The position numbers and the translations under genes were made by a program. Shown one piece after another: positions 23,925-33,398 of a DNA stretch of 64,000 nucleotides (positions are counted from its first letter, which is position 1; every line of letters starts with the position of its first letter). The DNA comes from an uncultured Lachnospiraceae bacterium (lineage in GTDB: Bacteria > Bacillota > Clostridia > Lachnospirales > Lachnospiraceae): assembly GCA_947246015.1 (NCBI GenBank), contig CAMXQE010000005.1, positions 1 to 64,000 of the forward strand, in the 5' to 3' direction. Below the pieces are notes generated by a model. It did no database searches. It was not told the origin of the DNA and saw nothing but the letters and a program-made list of their open reading frames with translations.

Positions 23925-26900
23925 ATGGCTAAGGGCAAGAAAAGCAAGAAAAAAAATCTAAAGTTAAGGAGACAGCTGCGCAAGACGTTAGGATGTCTGT
24001 TCATGATATCGGCATTGATTGTAACAGCGATTCCTGTAACGCCGACGGAAGCGGTATCACCAAGTGGGTGGGCTACTGCTACGGATGGTTTCTTTGTACA
24101 TTCGGACGGCAGTGCGATACCTACGATACAGGCTTCCAGCACTTATACGCCTCCGGTTTACCGGGATGAATCGGGAGATTTCTTTTTTGTATTTGTAGAT
24201 GACCAGGGGAATGGAAACCCGGAGACATCAAAACCTGATAAGTTTGCGATGATTGTAGACTTTCAAGGAAATCAGACGCTGCCGAACGGACGTTTGACAA
24301 TTCCGGCTACGGTGGATGCATATGTCAGAATTATAGACAGCAGTATGTCAGGTACCTATGCAGCTGCAAATAAGAAGGGATATCCTTTATATTATATGAC
24401 TTATGAAACCACACCTACTCAAAGATCGGTGGGCGGAGAATGGCAAATGGGTGCGGATGGCCAAATGGAATATGTGGAGGCTTATGTGGATGTACCGGAC
24501 GGGCAGACATTTAAAAGCTTTTCTGCATGTTTACAAACCGAGAAAGACATATGGTGTCCGGACGGGAAGGATGTCCAGTTATATTATTATGATGATGCCA
24601 CAAAAAATGGAATTCCACCTTCTAGTGCTTTGCTGGATCCTGATGATGCAAATTGGACAGCGGTACAAGATAATAAGGATAACCGGATTGCCAAAGCAAC
24701 GGTACAATATATTGCAAAGCAATATGCAGTCTATAATAACGGCAGTTATACGTTTAGTAATTGTAATGAAAACCGCAGTATTTTTGGAGGTACCGGTGAG
24801 GGCGTACCGTCATCACATATTATTTCATTGACATTTGAGCAGTTGAAAGATGCCAACGGAAAAGAGGTTGGTTCTCCGTTGACTGGAATCGGAGCCTATG
24901 CATTTTATAACTGTACAAATATTCAAAGTATCAACTTGGGCAACGGGTTGGCAACGTTGGGAGATTATTCTTTTGCCAATTGCAGAAACTTAACAGAAGT
25001 TAGTCTGCCTTATAATGCGAGGGTGGAGAGACTTGGAGCCTATGCGTTTGCTAATTGTGAGAAACTTCAGCGTTTTCCGGTACCCACCACGTTAAAGGGA
25101 ATCGGTGATTTCTGCTTCTCGAACTGTTTGGAACTGCAAGTCGTGGATTTGTCGGGAGAATTTTTTGAAAAGCCGGAAGGGAGTACCGGACTGGCAAGCA
25201 GTTTGGAACAGATAGGCTATTATGCGTTTAATAACTGCCAGTCCTTAAAGTATTTGGATTTGCCAAGGTCTTACAATGGCGCAGAGAAAGGCACTGCTGA
25301 AAATACTTCAAAACCAAATGCACCTGTGTTCCATCTTTCCACAGTGAAAGGATGTACTTCACTGGAACATATTAAGACATACAGTCCAACGATACGGTTT
25401 GTAACGGATGCGGAAACGCCGAATGATAAACTGGGGCAAACCGTGACAGATGCTTCCGGTGCAGGTACGGTTTATACGAGAGATTTCTATACTGGCGGAT
25501 ATGCCGGAAATGGATTGGTAGATGGTTCCTATACATTCGATAACTTTAAAGCGGATGTGGGTGATAAATTTTATTTTGAAGGTCCTGCATTTGAGAATGG
25601 TACGAATAATACGGTAAAGACTCCGGCACATAATATTGCAAATGTACGTCATATCTGCTTTAAGTATGATGGGCTGGATAAGTATGAAATCGTAGAACCT
25701 GCATTGGGTATAGATGATTCAGGCAATGTAATAGATATCGGACTGGTATTTGCGGTGGATACACCCGGTAATTTGGTTGATTACCATGCAGAGAATCCGG
25801 AATCCGGGCAGGTTTTAGGGGTTCAGGTGCCGGAAGTGACGATGCCGGAAAAGGTGGGACCGCATGAAATCAAGAGTCTTGTAGAGGGCAGCTTTACGGA
25901 TGACTGCTGGATTGAAAAAGTGACGATACCTGGTTCGGTTACCAATATTGGAGCTAATACCTTTAAAGGCTGTCATAATCTTCAGCACATTATTTTTGAT
26001 GCAGCTGAAAATGTAGAAACAATTGGGACAGATGCGTTTGCAACACAGGTAGTAAAAGAATTGCATGATGATAAATCGGCGTATGCTCATAACTGTGATA
26101 CGCCTAAGGCGGATTTCCTGAATACAACCGTGACGCCGTTCATGAGTTTTACAGGTAGTGTAACAAATTCAGAGATGAAGAAGACGGTACCGTTTGATTA
26201 TGCTATGAAAGCAAGTTCCAAGATTAATGCCGGAGAGCAGCAACCTGCTTATATTACTTATTACAGCGGTATGCCTACGAATCTGACGATTAAATACAAT
26301 CCGGATACACAGATGTCGGAATTGCAGTATTTTCCTACCAAAAAGGATGTAAGCGCCGGATTTAAGATAGATACGGATGCAAATGGTGACCCTGAATATG
26401 TAGGGGCTTACCGGCCTTTTACAAAGACGGGAAAGGGTAATACCTATTACAGGTTCCCGTATATTACGGATACGGTTGCTACGGAAGTAAGCGGTGCGTT
26501 TGGCAGTGGTGCGCTGTCCGAGAACCAAACAAACGTGAAGAACGGAGTGGAGAATATTGTCGTTCCGAATGGAGTTGATTCGATTAAGAAAGGTCTGTTT
26601 TCCGGCTTGGATGAGGAAGGAAAATTTGCGGAGGATACAGTAGTTCCGGGAGTTGGTAATGATGCTGATGGTAATCCGATTCCGGATAAAACCTATAAAG
26701 CGGGTGAGAAACCGCCGGAAGGTTGGAAATTAGACGATGCACAGGATATCAAGAGTCTGACCACTCAGTCGATTAAGGAGATTAAGCCTTATACATTTGC
26801 CAGAATGGATGGCATGGAAGGGGCATATATTAACGGAGCAGAGAAAATCGGCAATTATGCGTTTTCCGACTGCGGTAATCTGGCGATTGCTAATGTCGGC

Positions 26901-29198
26901 CCTACGACCAGCACATTGGGACTGCGTCCGTTCAGGGGTTGTGAGAAGCTGGCAGATGTGAAATTTGATAAAGGTACGGACGGCGGTTCCTTCTTCACCT
27001 GTGAAGATGCAGTGATTTACGGAATGTCGCAAGACGGTCAGACGAAAGAGAAAATTGTAGAATGTCTGGAAGGCCGCGGAACGGTTGTAACGAATACATC
27101 CAGAGGCGTTGGACCGGATGAGTTAGAGGGAATCAAGGAAATTGCCGAGGAAGCGTTCATGGACTGCGATAACGTTAATATCGTGGATTTGAGCAAATCT
27201 TCAATTGGGGGAGTACCAGATAAGGCATTTGCGGAGATGGATAAACTGTTCCAGGTAATATTACCGGATACAGCAAGAATTATACGTAATAAGGCGTTTG
27301 TCAATACGCCGTCGCTTGGCTATGTAACAGTTCCTCCCAGTGTGTCCAATATTGCACCGGATACGTTTGCTTATATGGATGATATATATGATGAGAGTGA
27401 GACTCCGTCGAAGACAAGGGATTTCTTTGAATTTGTATGTCTGCCGGATACGGTGGCTTCGGATTATGCGAGTCTGTATGATTATATCGGTCAGACGACC
27501 AGTGCAGATTTGCAGATTAAACATTCGCTGATGCTGTATGATGCCTTAAATCCGGATGACATAAAGTTCATTGAGGAGAGACTGATTACACATGGTACGG
27601 AATTTGAACTAACAGAAAAAGATGCACCTGACCATACGGCAGAAGGTTATGTATTCTCCGAATGGGTTCCGGGTCAGAAGATTTACAGCCCTATGACGGG
27701 TGACATGGAAGTAAGGGCTTTGTATGTGCCGATTGGCGCAACGACGTATACTGTTCGCTTCTTCGATATCAATCGCGAGGAAATGGAAGAATATACACAG
27801 AAAGTGGAGGAAGGAAAGGCAGCGAAAGCACCGTCTAAGGGTGAGATGGAAGTAGATGGCAAGGTATTCACCGGATGGGACAGAGATTTTAGTAAGATTA
27901 CTTCGAATCTGGATATTTATCCGCTTTATACAGACAGAGTGGAAGGTATGTATTATGTAACATTCTGGACGGATATGGATATGACCCAGATGATTGGAAA
28001 AGTACAGGAAGTTGCAGCCGGAGAAAGCGCGATTGAGCCTGCCCACCCGACGAAGGAAGGGTATACGTTCTCGAAATGGTCTACGGACGGATGGCAGAGC
28101 GTAACGAAAGATTTGGATGTCTTCGCGGTATATGTAGAAGGCAGCGGAACGAATGACCCGAACGACCCGAATAATCCGAATGACCCGAATAATCCGAACG
28201 ACCCGAATAACCCGAATAATCCGGGTAACAGCGGTGATAATAACGGTGACGGCGGAGGCGGCGGTGACGACGATGATGATAATAAGGACGATGACTCCGT
28301 ATCCGGCAACGGAACGAAGTATAAGGTAGTTGTCAACGGCGGTTCCGGTTCCGGTGAATATACGGCGGGTACGATTGTCCCGATTAACGCTTATGCGAGA
28401 GCGGACGGAACGGTATTTGATAAATGGACCAGTTCGTCCAACGGCGTGGGATTCGTAGACCAGACGGCTATATCAACGAACTTTACGATGCCGGCTAATA
28501 ATGTAGAGATTACGGCTAACTATAAGGTAGGAAGTTCTTCCAGTGTCAGCGGCAACTCCAGAAGTGCGAGAAGGAATTCGACTACGACGGTGGATGTATC
28601 CAAGGGCGGAATTTCCAATACGGATATCGCTTCGGCGAATGTAAACGGTTCTTCCGATAACTTCGTAGTCAGGGTTACGGATGACGCGTCGGCAACGGCG
28701 GCAGTTATCGCAGCTTTGGAGGCACGGTATGGCGATTTGAGCAATATTGCTTATCTGCCGATGGATATCAGTCTGTATGATGCGACCGGAACGACAAAGA
28801 TTACCGATGTATCGGGAATCAGCGTGGATATTACCCTGCCTCTGCCGGATGATTTGATTCAGTATGCAGGAAATAACAGGGCGGCCAGCGTATCAAACGG
28901 CAGACTGGAAGATTTGAATACGAGATTTACGACGATTGACGGTATACCCTGCGTTCAGTTTACCGCGACGCATTTCTCACCGTATACGATTTACGTAGAT
29001 ACGGCGAACTTGTCGGCGGGAACGATTGACGCAACGCCTAAGACCGGTGACCCGATTCATCCGAAGTGGTTCCTTGCCATGGGGCTTGCATGTATTTCGA
29101 TTGTATTGTTCTGCAAGAAGGATAAGCAGCCCAAGGTAAAACATGCTTCGTGTGAATGGAATGCAACACTGGTATTACGGGGAGGATCCTATGCGTAA
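23925..29198 (+). CDS. Giant BspA-type leucine-rich-repeat surface protein with PKTGD sorting signal
   Basis: 1757 residues. A Lys-rich signal peptide ends about residue 42. LRR_5 (BspA-like) repeats of the type GAYAFYNCTNIQSINL run at about 320-450, with more at about 640-700 and 950-1150. Two divergent InlB B-repeat modules follow (about 1272-1407; FTGWDRDF and FSKWSTDGW). A NDPNNP linker (1409-1440) and a Gly/Asp-rich stretch lead to a bacterial-repeat module (about 1465-1535) and a C-terminal domain. TPKTGD at about 1705 with a hydrophobic segment and CKKDK forms a cell-wall sorting signal. Unusually, some 25 residues follow the charged stop and overlap the next gene by eight bases. It is the likely substrate of the sortase 29 bases upstream. 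Confidence 0.92.
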   Translation: MAKGKKSKKKNLKLRRQLRKTLGCLFMISALIVTAIPVTPTEAVSPSGWATATDGFFVHSDGSAIPTIQASSTYTPPVYRDESGDFFFVFVDDQGNGNPETSKPDKFAMIVDFQGNQTLPNGRLTIPATVDAYVRIIDSSMSGTYAAANKKGYPLYYMTYETTPTQRSVGGEWQMGADGQMEYVEAYVDVPDGQTFKSFSACLQTEKDIWCPDGKDVQLYYYDDATKNGIPPSSALLDPDDANWTAVQDNKDNRIAKATVQYIAKQYAVYNNGSYTFSNCNENRSIFGGTGEGVPSSHIISLTFEQLKDANGKEVGSPLTGIGAYAFYNCTNIQSINLGNGLATLGDYSFANCRNLTEVSLPYNARVERLGAYAFANCEKLQRFPVPTTLKGIGDFCFSNCLELQVVDLSGEFFEKPEGSTGLASSLEQIGYYAFNNCQSLKYLDLPRSYNGAEKGTAENTSKPNAPVFHLSTVKGCTSLEHIKTYSPTIRFVTDAETPNDKLGQTVTDASGAGTVYTRDFYTGGYAGNGLVDGSYTFDNFKADVGDKFYFEGPAFENGTNNTVKTPAHNIANVRHICFKYDGLDKYEIVEPALGIDDSGNVIDIGLVFAVDTPGNLVDYHAENPESGQVLGVQVPEVTMPEKVGPHEIKSLVEGSFTDDCWIEKVTIPGSVTNIGANTFKGCHNLQHIIFDAAENVETIGTDAFATQVVKELHDDKSAYAHNCDTPKADFLNTTVTPFMSFTGSVTNSEMKKTVPFDYAMKASSKINAGEQQPAYITYYSGMPTNLTIKYNPDTQMSELQYFPTKKDVSAGFKIDTDANGDPEYVGAYRPFTKTGKGNTYYRFPYITDTVATEVSGAFGSGALSENQTNVKNGVENIVVPNGVDSIKKGLFSGLDEEGKFAEDTVVPGVGNDADGNPIPDKTYKAGEKPPEGWKLDDAQDIKSLTTQSIKEIKPYTFARMDGMEGAYINGAEKIGNYAFSDCGNLAIANVGPTTSTLGLRPFRGCEKLADVKFDKGTDGGSFFTCEDAVIYGMSQDGQTKEKIVECLEGRGTVVTNTSRGVGPDELEGIKEIAEEAFMDCDNVNIVDLSKSSIGGVPDKAFAEMDKLFQVILPDTARIIRNKAFVNTPSLGYVTVPPSVSNIAPDTFAYMDDIYDESETPSKTRDFFEFVCLPDTVASDYASLYDYIGQTTSADLQIKHSLMLYDALNPDDIKFIEERLITHGTEFELTEKDAPDHTAEGYVFSEWVPGQKIYSPMTGDMEVRALYVPIGATTYTVRFFDINREEMEEYTQKVEEGKAAKAPSKGEMEVDGKVFTGWDRDFSKITSNLDIYPLYTDRVEGMYYVTFWTDMDMTQMIGKVQEVAAGESAIEPAHPTKEGYTFSKWSTDGWQSVTKDLDVFAVYVEGSGTNDPNDPNNPNDPNNPNDPNNPNNPGNSGDNNGDGGGGGDDDDDNKDDDSVSGNGTKYKVVVNGGSGSGEYTAGTIVPINAYARADGTVFDKWTSSSNGVGFVDQTAISTNFTMPANNVEITANYKVGSSSSVSGNSRSARRNSTTTVDVSKGGISNTDIASANVNGSSDNFVVRVTDDASATAAVIAALEARYGDLSNIAYLPMDISLYDATGTTKITDVSGISVDITLPLPDDLIQYAGNNRAASVSNGRLEDLNTRFTTIDGIPCVQFTATHFSPYTIYVDTANLSAGTIDATPKTGDPIHPKWFLAMGLACISIVLFCKKDKQPKVKHASCEWNATLVLRGGSYA
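28152..28225 (+). repeat. Asn-Pro-rich short tandem repeat in the LRR gene
   Basis: Tandem words AATGACCCGAATAATCCG and variants encode alternating NDP and NNP triplets, a flexible wall-spanning linker. Confidence 0.75.
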
Positions 29199-31812
29199 AA
29201 GATTTAAGATATTATTAGGGGCGGCGCTGCTGTGTATCACGGCAGCCGCTGCCAGATTACCTATGTCATATGCGGAAGCAGAGTCAGCATCTGCTTCCGA
29301 TTTTCAAATGAAGGGTGATTTGTTAGTGAAATATACAGGCACAGCCAGCGCTGTGTCTATTCCTGTTTCCGTGAAAAGGATTGGGAAGGAAGCTTTTGCC
29401 GGACATACGGAACTGGTGAAGGTGGACATACCGGCATATGTGGAGAGCATTGATTATAATGCGTTCAGCGGCTGTACTTCATTGGAAACAGTCCGCATAC
29501 CTGATACGGTGACGGAGATTGGAAATGGTGCGTTCAGTGACTGCAGCAGTTTAAAGTCTATAACGCTGGGCAAGAAACTGAAGAAGCTGGGAAGCGGTGT
29601 TTTTGCAGGCTGTGATTCCCTTTCGGCGGCGAATGTAAGCAGGAATAATACGGAATTTGCCTATGAAAACGGTGTTATATACAGCAAGGACAAGAAGATT
29701 CTTTATTGTATGCTTCCCGGTTATGAGAGTGAGACTTATCAGATGCCGACTACGGTAAATGAAATCCGCAGCAATGCTTTTTGGGGCTGTAAGAAATTAA
29801 AGCGGGTAGAAATCAGCAGCAATGTGGCGTCCATACCTGATTATGCCTTTTCCAATTGTACATCCCTGACAAAAGTGATTCTGCCTTATTCTCTGCACAA
29901 GATTGGGTTGAAAGCCTTTGCTAACTGTGTGAATCTCGGAGAGACGCAGGTTCCCATGTCGGTAAGCGAAATTCACAGGACGGCGTTTGACGGCTGTCCG
30001 AAACTGACAATCGTTGCGGAACCCGGTTCTTATGCGGCGGAGTATGAGGAAAGCCGTGATAAATCTAATGTAGCACAGGCGGAATCACAGGATATTGCCA
30101 GTGTACAGAGCACAGAGGATGGAAGCGGAAATGCGGAAACGGCCGACGGAACACAGAATGCTGCAGGAAACGAGGCTCCGGCAGACAGCGGAAAGCTGAT
30201 GGGACAGAGCAGGGTGGTAGGCGGCAGTGCGATGGTATTTATGGATAACAGCCAGTCGAAAGTCCTGTCCGGAAATGTAAAGGCGGATACGGGAGATGGA
30301 AGCGCTAGTGCGGAAATAGTGGCATCAGGCAGCGGAAGCGGGTTCCCGAAATATACAATTGTTGATAACGAAAAAATCGCTTCGCAGGCTTTTTATAATG
30401 ATTTATCTTTAAAAGAATATAAAATGCCGGACGGAATTAAGGAAATCGGTGACTTTTCTTTTGCCAGGTCAGGGCTGACTTCCATACAGATACCGTCGGG
30501 CGTGACATCCATTGGATACGGGGCGTTTTACCATTGCGATGATTTGGCACAGATTGAGATACCTGTCAGCGTAACGAAGGTAGAACCTTCGGCATTTGCG
30601 GAGACGCAATGGATGCAGGAGCGTTTAGCGGACAAGAAAAATCCTTTTACCATTGTGGGGGATGGGATATTGATTGCTTATTCCGGGATGAATGCGAATG
30701 TAACGATACCGGAAGGTGTGAAGCAGATAGGGGCGGAGGTCTTTCAGGGCAATACGCGTATCACTTCGGTGAAACTGCCGGAGAGCCTGACGGTAATCGG
30801 TGAGGATGCCTTTGCCGGATGCAGCGAACTGACCAGCGTGTCTATGGGGAGCGGCATAAGGGAGATTAAGGACAGGGCGTTCGAAGGCTGCCCAATCAGT
30901 ACGGTCAAGATACCGGCTTCCGTGCAGGTAGTTGGTTTAAGGGCATTTGATATGACAGAGGCCGGTAAAGAGGACGGGACACGGGTTGCGGTGTTCTTAG
31001 GACGGAATCTGCCGAAAGTTTCTTATGAGAAGACAGCAACGCGGCTCACCAACGGGGAGTACCGGGATGCGGTGCTGAAAGGAATGGACGTGGCAGTTGT
31101 GGACAGCAATATAACGGCATCTGACATTTCCGGAAGTGTGCTGAGCCATGATTTGGGCGGCTTCCATGGTATGATATGCAGTGTGGAGCAGGCTGCGGAA
31201 GGCGATACGCCGGGGCGGCTGCGGGTGAAGTTTTACAGTATGCCGGAAAAGGAAGTGCCTTCCGGTTTGGTGCCTCAGCAGGTGATTGTATACGGAAAAC
31301 CTTATGAGCTGGATATGGAGGGCGAACCGGAAATTCTGTGGAGCAGCAATGTGTCTGATGGGGCAGGGAACGAAGCGGATGGAACAGAAGGAAGTGTTAC
31401 CGTGGAACTGCGCAGCAGTACCATACCTTCTTCTCCTGCAGTGACGGCGGAGATTGCAGGAAGCAGCGGGGATTATATTCTCCGTATTTCGGACAATACA
31501 ACCAAAGGCAGCGATATGAGCACGGCTTACCGGAAAGTGTCCGGCGGCGGTTCGATGAAGAGCTTACAGGTCTATGATATAACATTATATGAGGCAAAGA
31601 GCCGGATTCCTATCCATAAGCTGGGCCAGCAGTCAATAACCATCACGGTTCCGAAACCTATGGGCATTTTAGAGGAGAATGTGAGGGTAGTCTGCCTGGA
31701 TGATGACGGGCAGCTGGAGCAGGTGGAGTCCAGGGTCGTGACGGTGGACGGGAAAGCCTGTGTACAGTTCAGCGCGAATCATTTTTCCGTGTTTGGGATA
31801 TATAATTATTAA
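29191..31812 (+). CDS. Secreted BspA-type leucine-rich-repeat protein without wall anchor
   Basis: 873 residues. The signal peptide (MRKRFKILLGAALLCITAAA) ends near SYAEA. Two blocks of LRR_5 repeats are visible, about 45-290 (IGKEAFAGHTELVKVDIP, IDYNAFSGCTSLETVRIP and so on) and about 400-600, separated by an Ala/Ser/Gly-rich linker. The C-terminal 250 residues have no name; the last 90 resemble the end of the preceding protein (VDGKACVQFSANHFSVFGIY against IDGIPCVQFTATHFSPYTIY), so both share a terminal module. There is no sorting motif or membrane segment, so it is secreted or held non-covalently. The start follows GGGGAGG inside the end of the preceding gene, which implies coupled translation. 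Confidence 0.9.
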   Translation: MRKRFKILLGAALLCITAAAARLPMSYAEAESASASDFQMKGDLLVKYTGTASAVSIPVSVKRIGKEAFAGHTELVKVDIPAYVESIDYNAFSGCTSLETVRIPDTVTEIGNGAFSDCSSLKSITLGKKLKKLGSGVFAGCDSLSAANVSRNNTEFAYENGVIYSKDKKILYCMLPGYESETYQMPTTVNEIRSNAFWGCKKLKRVEISSNVASIPDYAFSNCTSLTKVILPYSLHKIGLKAFANCVNLGETQVPMSVSEIHRTAFDGCPKLTIVAEPGSYAAEYEESRDKSNVAQAESQDIASVQSTEDGSGNAETADGTQNAAGNEAPADSGKLMGQSRVVGGSAMVFMDNSQSKVLSGNVKADTGDGSASAEIVASGSGSGFPKYTIVDNEKIASQAFYNDLSLKEYKMPDGIKEIGDFSFARSGLTSIQIPSGVTSIGYGAFYHCDDLAQIEIPVSVTKVEPSAFAETQWMQERLADKKNPFTIVGDGILIAYSGMNANVTIPEGVKQIGAEVFQGNTRITSVKLPESLTVIGEDAFAGCSELTSVSMGSGIREIKDRAFEGCPISTVKIPASVQVVGLRAFDMTEAGKEDGTRVAVFLGRNLPKVSYEKTATRLTNGEYRDAVLKGMDVAVVDSNITASDISGSVLSHDLGGFHGMICSVEQAAEGDTPGRLRVKFYSMPEKEVPSGLVPQQVIVYGKPYELDMEGEPEILWSSNVSDGAGNEADGTEGSVTVELRSSTIPSSPAVTAEIAGSSGDYILRISDNTTKGSDMSTAYRKVSGGGSMKSLQVYDITLYEAKSRIPIHKLGQQSITITVPKPMGILEENVRVVCLDDDGQLEQVESRVVTVDGKACVQFSANHFSVFGIYNY

Positions 31813-31836
31813 GGATAAAACAAATCGAAAAAGATA

Positions 31837-31866
31837 TTGACACAAAGATGATACAAATGATAAAAT
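31837..31866 (+). promoter_or_regulatory. Promoter of the A+T-rich unknown-gene cluster
   Basis: TTGACA at 31837-31842, an 18-base spacer and TAAAAT at 31861-31866, about 100 bases before the first gene. Confidence 0.7.
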
Positions 31867-31963
31867 TTAGAGCAATACCTGTATTGTTTGAATATTAAAA
31901 TTTTCATAAAGCAGGAGACGCGAGAGATAATAAGGTACATAAGATACGGTAAAGGGGGAATGA

Positions 31964-32461
31964 ATGGTGAGTACAAATGATAATTGCGGGATGGTGATTT
32001 TCAAGTGGCTTGTGACTATCATGTCGTTGGTGATAGCTTTACCAGCCATGTTTGATCCATCGGCGCAGACAACGTTTATTCTTACTTCATGTGTTTTTAT
32101 TTTTTCCAAATTTGTAGATAATATGGAAGGTATAAGTAAGTACAGGGCGCAGTTCCATACCGGTTTCTGTATCGTCGGGAGCGCGATTGGTGCAATTGCG
32201 ATTGGATTTTGTTTCTATTATTTTGCAGCTATATTTAATGAAACCCAGTTCGTATCATCTGAGAGTACAAGAATTGTGGCGGATATGAAAAAGTACCCTC
32301 TTTTTGGTAATGGTTCATTTTATGTAATCTTATTTTGTGCACTGATGTTTTATCTTTTTGAAGAGACTCTTTTTGGCGGATTTGAATTATACAAATATTT
32401 TAATACGAAAAAGAAACTGAGTTCAAGAAAAGTCAGGAAACTTAAGGTTTTGAATATATAA
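31964..32461 (+). CDS. Four-helix membrane protein of unknown function
   Basis: 165 residues with four membrane segments, at about 13-33, 39-55, 67-92 and 115-135, and a basic cytoplasmic tail (KKKLSSRKVRKLK). I do not recognise the family. AAAGGGGGAATGA precedes the ATG. The gene and its two followers are visibly richer in A+T than the flanking LRR and citrate synthase genes. It is first in a cluster of three unknown genes that ends with a hairpin at 33359. Confidence 0.72.
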   Translation: MVSTNDNCGMVIFKWLVTIMSLVIALPAMFDPSAQTTFILTSCVFIFSKFVDNMEGISKYRAQFHTGFCIVGSAIGAIAIGFCFYYFAAIFNETQFVSSESTRIVADMKKYPLFGNGSFYVILFCALMFYLFEETLFGGFELYKYFNTKKKLSSRKVRKLKVLNI

Positions 32462-32543
32462 GCAAATGGTATGAAAGAATAGGATGTGTAAGTGAAAAAT
32501 AAATATAGGAGGAAAGACAGTTAACAATCTGTCAGGAGAAAGT

Positions 32544-32723
32544 ATGATAACAATATCAATGGCAGTTGGAACGATAATAGGAGTCTTTGTTTTAGCGGTT
32601 GTATTAGTATTCGTCTATGGGCGTTCTTTGAAAAAGTCTTCCAAGCCAATTCAGGATGAATTGTATAATTCGGATGTTTTAATCCGGTCGGGCATAGATG
32701 AAATTAAGATAATATGTAAATAG
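32544..32723 (+). CDS. Small single-pass membrane protein
   Basis: 59 residues: a membrane segment at about 5-25 (MAVGTIIGVFVLAVVLVFVYG), then a basic stop and a short soluble tail ending SGIDEIKIICK. CAGGAGAAAG precedes the ATG, and the next gene starts nine bases after the stop, which supports expression as a real gene. The tail has a faint look of the start of membrane-tethered Mrr-like nucleases, but no nuclease domain follows. Function unknown. Confidence 0.6.
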   Translation: MITISMAVGTIIGVFVLAVVLVFVYGRSLKKSSKPIQDELYNSDVLIRSGIDEIKIICK

Positions 32724-32732
32724 GGGTTTTTT

Positions 32733-33332
32733 ATGTTAGGATTTGATCTTGAGTCGTATCAGGTTTATTATCAGAAAATTATAGTACCAGTCATTAATGA
32801 ATATTGTGCTAAAGATTATGGAATTGAAGTCAAGCCGGATGCAGAGGATTTAATCTGGATAAATTATGTAAAATTTAACAGACATTGCAGGGAAGAATAT
32901 ATGTCGAATCCGGAAAAACTGGCTGACAGGCATAAGATTGCATCCTGTTATATCTATGCGATATTGAAAGCAGATGTCCTTGCGTGTTCTCTGTCAAAGC
33001 AGTTTAAGGATGAAAAGAATCTATTGCTGAATGAGCGTCTGGCTCTGTGTTTCGGTATGACGCTGCTGCGGGCCCTTATACTTGCAAATGCGAAAGAATT
33101 GAAAGATGAAGAAATCCGGCAGGCAGTGAGGAGTGCGTTTTATGGAGAATTTAAATTTCCAAAAGTGAACCACGGGGATTATAAGCAGAATTTATTGCTG
33201 CAGTTATATTATACAAAGAGAGAAGGAAATTATAATATACTTGCTTTAGCGGATTCTCTTTATCTGATAGAAAATTATAACCTGGTAATGAACGGACTGC
33301 AGGAGGATATTTTTAAAAAGACCCAAAGATAA
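32733..33332 (+). CDS. Soluble protein of unknown function
   Basis: 199 residues, mainly helical, no membrane segment or signal. Notable internal stretches are ADRHKIASCYIYAIL and LLNERLALCFGMTLLRAL, which look like conserved helices of an uncharacterised family. I cannot name it. The ribosome binding site is weak (GGGG followed by T6), and it starts nine bases after the 59-residue gene, so coupling is likely. A hairpin follows that overlaps the control region of the subtilase gene. Confidence 0.68.
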   Translation: MLGFDLESYQVYYQKIIVPVINEYCAKDYGIEVKPDAEDLIWINYVKFNRHCREEYMSNPEKLADRHKIASCYIYAILKADVLACSLSKQFKDEKNLLLNERLALCFGMTLLRALILANAKELKDEEIRQAVRSAFYGEFKFPKVNHGDYKQNLLLQLYYTKREGNYNILALADSLYLIENYNLVMNGLQEDIFKKTQR

Positions 33333-33358
33333 AACCAAATAGCAAAGTAACCAATAAC

Positions 33359-33398
33359 CGCTTCCGGCATAAATTAATTAAAAAGCCGGGAGCGTTTT
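33359..33398 (+). promoter_or_regulatory. Hairpin containing the subtilase ribosome binding site; possible terminator
   Basis: CGCTTCCGGC (33359-33368) pairs with GCCGGGAGCG (33385-33394, one G-U), followed by TTTT and directly by the ATG at 33399. The right arm contains GGGAG, the only good ribosome binding site for the subtilase. The element could stop the upstream transcript, hide the ribosome binding site, or both. Confidence 0.65.

Noticed and set aside
32544-32723. Truncated membrane-tethered Mrr nuclease
   Set aside because: Only the short SGIDEI word recalls such proteins and no nuclease domain continues in any frame downstream.
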